Below are positions 1 through 5,919 of a stretch of 11,035 bases of DNA, piece after piece. Both the position numbers and the translations under genes were made by a program. Numbering within the stretch: the first letter of the stretch is position 1; every line of letters begins with the position of its first letter. The notes under the pieces were generated by a model that did no database searches, was not told where the DNA came from, and saw nothing but the letters and a program-made list of their open reading frames with translations. This stretch comes from Planctomycetota bacterium (GTDB taxonomy: Bacteria > Planctomycetota > Phycisphaerae > WQYP01): positions 1 through 11,035 of the forward strand of contig JAJZGH010000170.1 in assembly GCA_021798635.1 (NCBI GenBank), in the 5' to 3' direction.

Positions 1-381
1 CGAGGGCGACTCGACCACTTCCCCCATTACATCCTGGATTCCAGCGCCACCAAATGGATCATTCGCGGCATCGCCCAGCAGCCCCTTGAGCCGGTGCGGG
101 AATTCTTTATCCGTAATCAGGATCGGATTCTCTTTGGCAGTGATCTGGTGGTTGGCGAAAAATATGACTTTGATCATTATGCCAGTCGTTACTGGGTGCA
201 TCAGCAGCAATGGGAAACCTCTTACTCCGGTGAATCCCCCATTGACGACCCGGATGCCGAAAATGGTATACCCCGACTGCACGGCCTGAATTTGCCCGCT
301 GAGGTGCTGGAAAAGCTGTATCGCTCCAACGCCGAAAAATGGCTCTTCGGGAAAGTCCTGGGGCAATCTTCAGTGAGCTAA
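1..381 (+). CDS. Amidohydrolase-2 family metal-dependent hydrolase, C-terminal part
   Basis: The frame is open from base 1 and ends at TAA 379-381, so the 5' end lies outside the window and about 126 C-terminal residues are visible. The visible part carries the signature of the amidohydrolase_2 family of TIM-barrel metal hydrolases: a DSSATKW segment near the left edge, then RILFGSD, whose aspartate is in this family the last active-site metal or catalytic ligand, and a closing NAEKWLFG helix that resembles the family's usual NAEKLL ending. Family members hydrolyse or decarboxylate small cyclic or carboxylated compounds, but nothing here identifies the substrate. The region between FGSD and the last helix is long and rich in Trp and Tyr. 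An internal ATG at 94 is not needed, because conserved sequence continues upstream of it. It is separated from the next gene by its own promoter region, so I do not place it in the glucanase operon. Confidence 0.8.
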   Translation, partial: RGRLDHFPHYILDSSATKWIIRGIAQQPLEPVREFFIRNQDRILFGSDLVVGEKYDFDHYASRYWVHQQQWETSYSGESPIDDPDAENGIPRLHGLNLPAEVLEKLYRSNAEKWLFGKVLGQSSVS

Positions 382-446
382 TGCCCTTTATCGCATCGGG
401 GTGCCGGGCGTTTCAAGGGACTGAAAATTATTATTTGTGTTTTTGC

Positions 447-476
447 TTGACATGAAGATGAGTGGTGGCATATAAT
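447..476 (+). promoter_or_regulatory. Sigma70-type promoter, TTGACA-N18-TATAAT
   Basis: A perfect -35 hexamer TTGACA (447-452) and a perfect -10 hexamer TATAAT (471-476) are separated by 18 bp. The expected transcription start is about 483-484. It points toward the pseudopilin gene and is immediately followed by an operator, the arrangement expected for a strong promoter held down by a repressor. It is the best promoter match in the window. Confidence 0.75.
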
Positions 477-484
477 CTGATCCA

Positions 485-498
485 TGTAAGCGGTTTCA
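485..498 (+). promoter_or_regulatory. LacI-family operator O1
   Basis: The sequence TGTAAGCGGTTTCA matches all ten fixed positions of the LacI/GalR-family operator pattern TGnAAnCGnTTnCA, including the central CpG contacted by the hinge-helix leucine in this family. It begins 8 bp after the -10 hexamer, so a bound repressor would cover the transcription start. It differs from the second site at 673-686 at one base only. The most likely binder in view is the LacI-type protein encoded at 3321-4394; this pairing is inferred. Confidence 0.72.
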
Positions 499-520
499 TT
501 ATTGCCGCGAAAGGGTGGAA

Positions 521-565
521 GCCTTGGGGAATCTTTTCTGGAAATCTTTCAGAATAGTCCAAGGC
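521..565 (+). repeat. Nested inverted repeat in the leader
   Basis: GCCTTGG (521-527) pairs perfectly with CCAAGGC (559-565). Inside it, TTCTG (536-540) pairs with CAGAA (550-554) around a nine-base loop. In RNA this would give a two-tier hairpin within the predicted 5' leader of the pseudopilin transcript. There is no downstream T run, so it is not an intrinsic terminator. It could be a stabilising leader structure or chance. Confidence 0.3.
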
Positions 566-672
566 GTTCCGTAAAAGGTCAATTTGGTTAAGTAGGAGCT
601 TGTCCGCCGCAGGAATCTTGGTGCGCGTTGTGAAAGGCAGATCAGAACAGCGCATGTTTTTATACCCCGCAA

Positions 673-686
673 TGTAAGCGGTTGCA
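673..686 (+). promoter_or_regulatory. LacI-family operator O2
   Basis: TGTAAGCGGTTGCA again matches all ten fixed positions of TGnAAnCGnTTnCA. It lies 188 bp downstream of O1 (start to start), about 18 helical turns at 10.5 bp per turn, so the two sites would face the same side of the helix. No good promoter hexamers precede it at the right spacing. It therefore looks like an auxiliary operator for looping or for blocking elongation rather than a second promoter operator. Confidence 0.7.
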
Positions 687-758
687 TCATCGGGTATAGA
701 TATTGATATGGATTTTTCAAGGCTGTGAGGCTTTTCTTTTCCGGTGCGTCATTTTTTT

Positions 759-764
759 GGGAGG
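759..764 (+). promoter_or_regulatory. Ribosome binding site of pseudopilin 1
   Basis: GGGAGG lies six bases before ATG 771 and decides the start over the upstream in-frame GTG at 744, which has no such site. A nine-base string TGGGAGGTC containing it recurs before the PEP-CTERM gene (2000-2008). Confidence 0.7.
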
Positions 765-770
765 TCACTG

Positions 771-1760
771 ATGAAGACAAACATTATTTTATCCTGTGCT
801 TCCGCGCGGGACCAGCGCTATGCGCCGGACAGCGGACGGATTATACCGTTGCGGACTATCATCCCGGGCCGTCGGATCCATGCAAATCGGACCGCCTTCA
901 CATTGGTAGAATTACTGGTTGTCATATCAATTATTGCGCTATTAATTTCGCTGCTCCTGCCCGCTTTAGCCGAGGCCAGAGCACTGGCGGAATCCACGGT
1001 ATGTCTTTCGAACCAGCAGCAATTGGCCCTGTCCAATCTTGAATTCAGCCAGATCCATCAAGGTTTTATCCTGAAAGACTGGTTCAACGGGATATGGCCC
1101 AATGGCGTTGAAGACGGGCCATTCTACGGATCAGCTCAGGTTTGGGACGGAAAATCCACGAGCACGGTCACCAATTGGTCATGGGATCAGTACTTGTGCC
1201 GTAAATATCTCGATGGGAACCTGGGAATTTTCCGTGATCCGGCGGACAGCACCAATAACACGCGATGGAATAGTGCCACGGCGGAAATTCCCGGTTTTGT
1301 TCCGGCGTCTTACCGAATGGACTTCAGTAATCAGCCGGGTGATCCCGGAAACCCCGGAGAACCCTACCAATTCGCGACGGCTTACAATGTTCGTCAGGTG
1401 TCCAATCCGCAGGAATCCATTCTGATATGTGATGGCGACTATTACGGTCCCTATTGGCAGTACGAAGGCGGGATTGACATCGTCAATGGTCCCGATACTC
1501 AGTGGGGAGCATCGCCGACCTATCCGACTGTTGTCGGCAATATTGAAACCGTCGGGGGCAACGTGGCGGCGATCCGGCACATGGGAAAAGCGAACTATGC
1601 CTTTCTCGACGGCCACGCGGAAACACTGGCGTACGCGCAGACCTGGCAGCCGATTGGCTCTCCTCTGAGCGTCGGCGGGTACAAGGTCTACGAGGCTCCG
1701 ACCATGTGGCGACAAATTTTCAGCCCCGGATATTTCCCGAATTATCCGGGTACGCCGTAA
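771..1760 (+). CDS. Pseudopilin-like protein with prepilin N-terminus and H-X9-DG C-terminal motif
   Basis: This 329-residue protein has a type IV prepilin-like N-terminus. A hydrophilic leader of about 42 residues is followed by FTLVELLVVISIIALLISLL, with the conserved Glu at mature position +5 (E47) and a hydrophobic helix to about residue 65. The residue before the predicted cleavage point is Ala42, not the usual Gly. The body is rich in Trp, Tyr, Asn and Gly, as in the large planctomycete/verrucomicrobial family of 'prepilin-type processing-associated' proteins. Near the C-terminus is the hallmark H-X9-DG motif (H270 to D280-G281, followed by a His). Such proteins are expected to be processed by a prepilin peptidase and held in the inner membrane or assembled in a pseudopilus; their function is unknown. 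The start at ATG 771 is chosen because of the strong GGGAGG site. It is the first gene behind the double-operator promoter. Confidence 0.85.
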   Translation: MKTNIILSCASARDQRYAPDSGRIIPLRTIIPGRRIHANRTAFTLVELLVVISIIALLISLLLPALAEARALAESTVCLSNQQQLALSNLEFSQIHQGFILKDWFNGIWPNGVEDGPFYGSAQVWDGKSTSTVTNWSWDQYLCRKYLDGNLGIFRDPADSTNNTRWNSATAEIPGFVPASYRMDFSNQPGDPGNPGEPYQFATAYNVRQVSNPQESILICDGDYYGPYWQYEGGIDIVNGPDTQWGASPTYPTVVGNIETVGGNVAAIRHMGKANYAFLDGHAETLAYAQTWQPIGSPLSVGGYKVYEAPTMWRQIFSPGYFPNYPGTP

Positions 1761-2000
1761 CGCCATCATGGCGAAGGGGGCAGCCCCAGCCACGCACAGA
1801 GGCGGAAAAAGTTTAAGGTGTTTTAGTAAGGCGGAGTAGTTAGAGATCACATGCAGTTGTGGAAGCTTCCGGTCGAAACATGGGATTTCAGAAGTCCACA
1901 CATAGGATAGGCTTTTGAACCGGATTGGCTTAATGGAAATGTTTGACGGTTAGCTCCGGAGGGATGTTACCTTTGAGAAGTTGGCCGGGGGTTTGTTCAT

Positions 2001-2006
2001 GGGAGG
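2001..2006 (+). promoter_or_regulatory. Ribosome binding site of the PEP-CTERM gene
   Basis: GGGAGG lies five bases before ATG 2012. It fixes the start there, which also places the signal peptide directly at the N-terminus. The open frame extends upstream to a TTG at 1943, but that start would put unrelated residues before the signal peptide. Confidence 0.7.
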
Positions 2007-2011
2007 TCTTT

Positions 2012-3022
2012 ATGACCACGCATTTCAAGTTTCTCACAGTGTTGGCCGCCGGATCGCTTTTCGCAGCCGGTGCAGCTGGTGCGGCTCCGTTTCTGACCGA
2101 GTCGTTCAACTACGGCAATTTAACGCCATCGGGCGGGGGTTACCAGGACATGTCAGGCCAGAACGGCGGCACGGGTTTCCAAGGCGGATGGGTAACCAGC
2201 TATGTCAACACAGCCGGGCCTAACTCCACCTACACCAATACCGGCTTGACCTTCGGAAACGAGGGTGTGGGCGGTGCCGCCTATTCCGGTATGCCCGATC
2301 TGGGCAACGGCAACGGAGAATGGTCTCTGTTCAGCCGACAACTCAATGTCACCGCCACCGGCACCGTTTACGGCAGTTATATTTTTAATGCCACCAGCGC
2401 TCCCTATAGCGGCGTCGCGGATATGGTGATCGGAAACGAGGATTCCACCGACGGCGGACCGATTGCGCTAGGTGCGCAGGAATACGGAAGCGGCACATCC
2501 GGGGTCGCGAATGCCTGGAAGGCCGGCAGCAGAATTTCCGGGCATACGGCAACGGTCACCGGACCTACGCTAACCAACAACACAACTTACAAATATCTTT
2601 TCCAACTTGGTAATGTTGGCGGAACATCCGGGCCTGAGACTATTAATTCATGGATACTCACTGCGGCGCAGTACAACACATTTGCAACGGCCGGCCAGCT
2701 TAACGAAGCGGCCCTGAACGCCGCGACGACGGGCACGGCAGCAGGCGACGTAACTGAGATACTTTCAAATTCCTACACGCCCAGCACGTATGGCAGCATC
2801 ACACCGACTTCCTGGCTGACTTTTTACGTGTTCAATGCCAGTAAGGTTGCCGCCAGCAAGGTGATGTTTGATGAAGTGGCGATGTCCCAGGTAAGTCTCG
2901 CGGATGCAACGACCGCTGCAGCAGCGGTTCCCGAACCCGCACCGGTTGCCGTCATGGGATTGGGGCTGCTGGCGGTTGGGTTGCTGCTGCGGCGACGTTC
3001 CAGCCATCGCTCTGTCGCATAA
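2012..3022 (+). CDS. Secreted PEP-CTERM sorting-domain protein
   Basis: This 336-residue exported protein begins with a clear signal peptide (charged MTTHFK, hydrophobic core, Ala/Gly-rich cleavage region near residue 24). It ends with a textbook PEP-CTERM tripartite signal: VPEP at 306-309, a hydrophobic segment to about 326, then RRR and a short tail. Proteins with this tail are recognised in the inner membrane by an exosortase (EpsH/XrtA type) and sorted to the envelope or extracellular matrix; no exosortase lies in the window. The mature part begins with an ESFNYGNL segment and a GQNGGTGFQGGW segment. These resemble the start of the beta-sandwich (concanavalin/LamG-like) PEP-CTERM proteins common in planctomycetes and Verrucomicrobiota, some of which are suspected glycan binders. 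The rest is Gly, Thr, Ser and Asn rich with no catalytic motif. It lies 251 bp after pseudopilin 1 and is closed by a strong terminator. Confidence 0.85.
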   Translation: MTTHFKFLTVLAAGSLFAAGAAGAAPFLTESFNYGNLTPSGGGYQDMSGQNGGTGFQGGWVTSYVNTAGPNSTYTNTGLTFGNEGVGGAAYSGMPDLGNGNGEWSLFSRQLNVTATGTVYGSYIFNATSAPYSGVADMVIGNEDSTDGGPIALGAQEYGSGTSGVANAWKAGSRISGHTATVTGPTLTNNTTYKYLFQLGNVGGTSGPETINSWILTAAQYNTFATAGQLNEAALNAATTGTAAGDVTEILSNSYTPSTYGSITPTSWLTFYVFNASKVAASKVMFDEVAMSQVSLADATTAAAAVPEPAPVAVMGLGLLAVGLLLRRRSSHRSVA

Positions 3023-3097
3023 GCCGGGAATTCCGGATCCTACCAGAGATCGGCTCGCCGAAGGGCTTTAATCAGGACTGACTTTGGCGACTCAACG

Positions 3098-3136
3098 GGT
3101 TGGGATGAAGGCTTACCGCCTTCGTCCCAACCTTTT
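3098..3136 (+). terminator. Strong rho-independent terminator after the PEP-CTERM gene
   Basis: A 15-bp stem (3098-3112 with 3118-3132, one U-G wobble and no mismatches) closes a five-base loop (3113-3117) and is followed directly by TTTT (3133-3136). It ends the pseudopilin/PEP-CTERM transcript and separates it from the LacI-glucanase block, so the latter needs its own promoter. Confidence 0.88.
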
Positions 3137-3150
3137 AATCATGGGAATTG

Positions 3151-3204
3151 TTTATTAAACCGGGAGGGTAATCCCTGGGAATTATTGGCCGGGGATTTAA
3201 TAAA
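3151..3204 (+). repeat. AT-rich inverted repeat upstream of the lacI-type gene
   Basis: TTTATTAAA (3151-3159) is the exact reverse complement of TTTAATAAA (3196-3204), with 36 bp between. Inside are a small AGGG-TAAT-CCCT palindrome and a duplicated TGGGAATT. The arms flank the candidate -35 region of the regulator gene. The repeat could be a regulatory protein site or chance AT-rich sequence; no known operator class is matched. Confidence 0.3.
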
Positions 3205-3212
3205 CGTATTAT
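3185..3212 (+). promoter_or_regulatory. Candidate promoter of the lacI-type gene
   Basis: TTGGCC (3185-3190) and TATTAT (3207-3212) are spaced by 16 bp and could serve as -35 and -10, with a start near 3219. The -35 matches only four of six consensus bases. A promoter is required somewhere here because a strong terminator lies just upstream. A degenerate operator-like sequence (3227-3240, 7 of 10 fixed positions) follows where an autoregulatory site would be expected. Confidence 0.35.
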
Positions 3213-3320
3213 CGCTGCTTAATGCGGGAAAGCGGCTAAAATAATGTTGGTCCAGTTGGTACGATGAATACGTAAAAATAGGTGCGCCGCACCGAAGCGA
3301 TGAGCGAACAGGAATTTGTA

Positions 3321-4394
3321 ATGAATCCACGGAATCCGAAAAAAAACAGTGCCCTCCCTGAGAAACGCGATAATAGCCGGCGTCCCACAATTTACGACGT
3401 CAGCAGACGTTCCGGATTTTCAACGGCAACCGTTTCAAGAGTCTTCGCAAACTACCAGGGGGTTTCTCAATCCACGCGTGATCGCGTGCTGGAAGTCAGT
3501 CGCGATCTGGGCTTTTCCCCCAGTCACATCGGTCGCTGCCTGGCGCAGGGAAGCACCGGGAATGTAGCCGTGATGTTTCCCGATATGGCCAGCGGCTTTT
3601 ATGCTGAAGTACTGGCCGGGATTGATGAAGTTCTGGCGGAACACGGCTTTAATACATTGACCGCATTTTACGGACGCGGACGGGATGCTAAATCAGTGTT
3701 CACGCGATTAAATACAGGCTTTCTGGCCGACGCTCTGATCATAGCCAGCTCCTATGACATTGGTGACGTATCCCAATGGTCTGGAACGTGTGATACGCCC
3801 ATGGTCCTCCTGGATCGTCCGCTGGCAAAAGCCGGAATAAGCACTGTGTGCATTGATAACGCCTCCGGGGTTGCGGCCATGGTCCGGCATCTGCACACGA
3901 ACGGCCATCGTCACATCGCGGTCATTTCCGGTCCCGAAGGTACGTGGGATGCTGAACAGAGAATGGCCGGCTTCCGTGCAACGATGCGGGAAATCAAGCT
4001 CGATGTTAATCCCCTGCTGATCTGGGCCGGCAACTTCACATTTGAAAGCGGCCGCCATGCGATGCGGACGGCCCTGGCGGGGCGGCTATTGATGGACGCG
4101 GTTTTTTGTTTTAATGACGAGATGGCGTTAGGGGCGATTGCCGCCATCAATGAAGCGGGCTTGAAAGTTCCTGACGATATTGCAGTCGCGGGGTTTGACG
4201 GAATCTCCGCTGCTGAGGGTGTACAACTCACGACTGTCGCCTGTCCGATGCGTGCGGTAGGGCGCAGTGCCGGAACTATGGCGGTTTCGCTGATAAAACG
4301 CACCGAGAATCCGTCGAACCAGATCATTCCGGTGCGCCTGGTTATTCGCCGTTCATCAGGAAAGAGAACGGCCCATTGGACGAAGGCGATGTAG
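3321..4394 (+). CDS. LacI/GalR-family transcriptional regulator
   Basis: A 357-residue regulator with the full LacI-family layout. After a basic N-terminal tail of about 20 residues comes the helix-turn-helix (about 23-44: TIYDVSRRSGFSTATVSRVF). A hinge region ending IGRCLAQG keeps the Arg and the minor-groove Leu. The periplasmic-binding-protein-like effector domain shows GHRHIAVISGP, ERMAGF (here QRMAGF), a CFNDEMALGA block and the late VPDDIAVAGFDG segment. The family binds palindromic operators as dimers and releases or gains DNA affinity on binding a sugar. The recognition helix has Thr-Ala where LacI has Tyr-Gln, the Ala shared with CcpA-like members, which fits TGnAAnCGnTTnCA sites such as those at 485 and 673. 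ATG 3321 is preferred because AGGA lies seven bases upstream; ATG 3300 and GTG 3282 are in-frame alternatives. It lies 34 bp before the GH144-like gene, so it probably shares its transcript. Effector unknown; a beta-glucan breakdown product is inferred. Confidence 0.92.
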   Translation: MNPRNPKKNSALPEKRDNSRRPTIYDVSRRSGFSTATVSRVFANYQGVSQSTRDRVLEVSRDLGFSPSHIGRCLAQGSTGNVAVMFPDMASGFYAEVLAGIDEVLAEHGFNTLTAFYGRGRDAKSVFTRLNTGFLADALIIASSYDIGDVSQWSGTCDTPMVLLDRPLAKAGISTVCIDNASGVAAMVRHLHTNGHRHIAVISGPEGTWDAEQRMAGFRATMREIKLDVNPLLIWAGNFTFESGRHAMRTALAGRLLMDAVFCFNDEMALGAIAAINEAGLKVPDDIAVAGFDGISAAEGVQLTTVACPMRAVGRSAGTMAVSLIKRTENPSNQIIPVRLVIRRSSGKRTAHWTKAM

Positions 4395-4428
4395 AGAACC
4401 CTGTCGGCTACGAAAGCATGGGCCTTGA

Positions 4429-5826
4429 ATGTTTGAAAGCAAAACGAAAGCCAGGTACTTGTTGCGGGCGTGGCCGGCGATTTTTGCCGGTTTGATATGT
4501 TTCTTAGCGGGTTGCAAGGCCCAAAGCCCTTCTGTGGCCGGTGCCGATCAGGCGGTTCAATCGCAAACGCGTTCCGTCCGCCGCCCAAGTCAACAGGTTT
4601 CGCGTAATCGGAATCAGTTTCTGGCCGGTATTGAACACCGGAGTTTCGCCTATTTCTGGGATGAGATGGATCAACATAACGGCCTGATTCCCGACCGCGC
4701 GCGGGCGGCGGGGGGTGGTGCCCGCATTGCGAGCATTGCTGCGGAGGGTTTCGGCTTAACGGCTCTCTGTATCGCCGACGAGCATCATTGGGAACCACAC
4801 GCGGAGATTTATGCACGGGTACTTCGAGCACTGGATTTTTTCCGTTACCACGCGCAATGCATGCATGGCTTTTATTACCATTTTCTGGCATTAAACAGCG
4901 GTCGTCGGCAATGGAAGTGTGAGGTTTCATCTATTGACACAGCTCTGCTGATGGCGGGGGTCCTGACGGTCCGCGAGCATTTTTCCGGGACCGCGGCCTC
5001 CCGGATCGCCGCCTATCTCTATCGCCGTGTGGACTGGCCCTGGATGCTTAACGGAAAAAAAACACTTTCAATGGGTTGGAAACCCGGCAGCGGATTTTTG
5101 CCGTACCGATGGAAACAATTTAACGAGGGACCGCTGATCTACCTGCTGGGTATCGGGTCGCCAAGCCATCCGCTGCCGGCGGCAAGCTGGGCGGCCTGGC
5201 AACGCGGCCCGCTATGTACGTATGGGGGTTACACATTCATGTGCTGTCCGCCGTTGTTTACGCACCAATATATGCAGGCATGGTTTAACCTGCGCGGACT
5301 TCGCGATCATTTTGCCGATTATTTCAGAGATTCGCGCTATGCAACGCTGGCTAATCGTGAGCTGTGTATAAGCCTGGGCAAACGCTTTTCCGATTACGGA
5401 CCCGATGCCTGGGGAATCACCGCCTCGGACTCGGCCTCGGGCTACCGGGCATGGGGAGGTCCGCCCGCAACGCCCGGTATCAACGGAACGTTGGTTCCAT
5501 GTGCCGCCGGAGGCAGTATCCCCTTTGCGCCACGGCAATGTGTTGCGGATTTAAGACGCCTCAAGAAGAAATACTCGTCTATGCATATCTACGGCCGGTA
5601 CGGGTTTGTGGATGCTTTCAATCCGCTTACCGGCTGGGTGGATAAGGACGTTCTGGGAATTGATCAGGGGATTACCTTGATCATGGCGGAAAATTATCGT
5701 ACGGGGTTTGTCTGGAAAACCTTTATGGCTGATCCGGTAGCGCAACGGGCGTTGCGCCGCGCCGGATTTCGCAAAATGACGGCGACCGACAAGCTCCCGA
5801 AAAACACGTCTGTTTTCAGACGCTAA
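4429..5826 (+). CDS. GH144-like glucanase lipoprotein (Glycoamylase-domain family)
   Basis: This 465-residue protein starts with a lipoprotein signal peptide ending in the lipobox LAGC (Cys29). The next residue is Lys, so in a diderm cell it would most likely go to the outer membrane. From about residue 64 to the end it is one domain of the 'glycoamylase' type (PF10091), the fold of glycoside hydrolase family 144. Conserved blocks in order are IEHRSFAYFWDE, ASIAAEGFGLTAL (E106), GFYYHFL, EVSSIDTALLMAGVL (E165, D170), NEGPLIYLLGIGSPSHP (E233), FTHQYMQAWFNLRGLRD, WGITASDS (D334), YGFVDAFNP and GIDQGITLIMAENYR (D412). Characterised GH144 members are endo-beta-1,2-glucanases; the same domain type also occurs in cyclic beta-1,2-glucan synthases, but no glycosyltransferase part is present. 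Length and motifs look complete. The ribosome site before ATG 4429 is weak. Position between a LacI regulator and a GH3 enzyme supports a catabolic role. Exact substrate is inferred. Confidence 0.85.
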   Translation: MFESKTKARYLLRAWPAIFAGLICFLAGCKAQSPSVAGADQAVQSQTRSVRRPSQQVSRNRNQFLAGIEHRSFAYFWDEMDQHNGLIPDRARAAGGGARIASIAAEGFGLTALCIADEHHWEPHAEIYARVLRALDFFRYHAQCMHGFYYHFLALNSGRRQWKCEVSSIDTALLMAGVLTVREHFSGTAASRIAAYLYRRVDWPWMLNGKKTLSMGWKPGSGFLPYRWKQFNEGPLIYLLGIGSPSHPLPAASWAAWQRGPLCTYGGYTFMCCPPLFTHQYMQAWFNLRGLRDHFADYFRDSRYATLANRELCISLGKRFSDYGPDAWGITASDSASGYRAWGGPPATPGINGTLVPCAAGGSIPFAPRQCVADLRRLKKKYSSMHIYGRYGFVDAFNPLTGWVDKDVLGIDQGITLIMAENYRTGFVWKTFMADPVAQRALRRAGFRKMTATDKLPKNTSVFRR

Positions 5827-5910
5827 GGCCACTGGAACACCAGCCGATTATAGCGACGTGTGAAGGCCCGAATGTCCGCATGGAAATCCGTAGAGAACGG
5901 TAAACGCCCT

Positions 5911-5914
5911 GGAG
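5911..5914 (+). promoter_or_regulatory. Ribosome binding site deciding the GH3 start
   Basis: GGAG stands five bases before ATG 5920. In-frame alternatives at GTG 5860 and ATG 5872 lack a comparable site and would lengthen an already long N-terminal segment. Confidence 0.5.
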
Positions 5915-5919
5915 TTTTT

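Larger units (their letters stand above)
382..770 (+). other. 389-bp non-coding control region upstream of pseudopilin 1
   Basis: No convincing coding sequence lies between the hydrolase stop and the pseudopilin start. Reading frames here lack recognisable family motifs and plausible starts. The gap holds a consensus-like promoter (447-476), two LacI-family operators (485-498 and 673-686), a nested inverted repeat (521-565), and the ribosome binding site of the next gene (759-764). A transcript starting near 483 would have a leader of roughly 290 nt, which is long for one regulated only by a repressor. I see no recognisable riboswitch class and no clear intrinsic terminator at the left edge after the hydrolase gene. 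Confidence 0.6.

Noticed and set aside
600..677. Possible 25-residue leader peptide starting at TTG 600 and stopping inside operator O2
   Set aside because: The AGGAG is only one base from the start codon, the start is a TTG, and the peptide has no regulatory codon run.
431..780. Overlapping minus-strand reading frames in the gap before pseudopilin 1
   Set aside because: They show no family motif and no ribosome site, and they overlap the promoter and both operators. They look like chance open frames.
1761..1787. Small hairpins CGCCATCATGGCG and GGGGCAGCCCC right after pseudopilin 1
   Set aside because: Stems are only four to six pairs and no T run follows, so termination there is not supported.
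1179..1901. 240-residue minus-strand open frame across pseudopilin 1
   Set aside because: It is antisense to a gene with clear prepilin and H-X9-DG motifs and has no recognisable domain. It is a shadow frame.
1933..1946. Operator-like TGGAAATGTTTGAC before the PEP-CTERM gene
   Set aside because: It lacks the central CpG and the CA end and matches only seven of ten fixed positions, so chance is likely.
3911..4930. 339-residue minus-strand open frame across the LacI/GH144 junction
   Set aside because: It is antisense to two strongly supported genes and has low-complexity composition with no domain signature.
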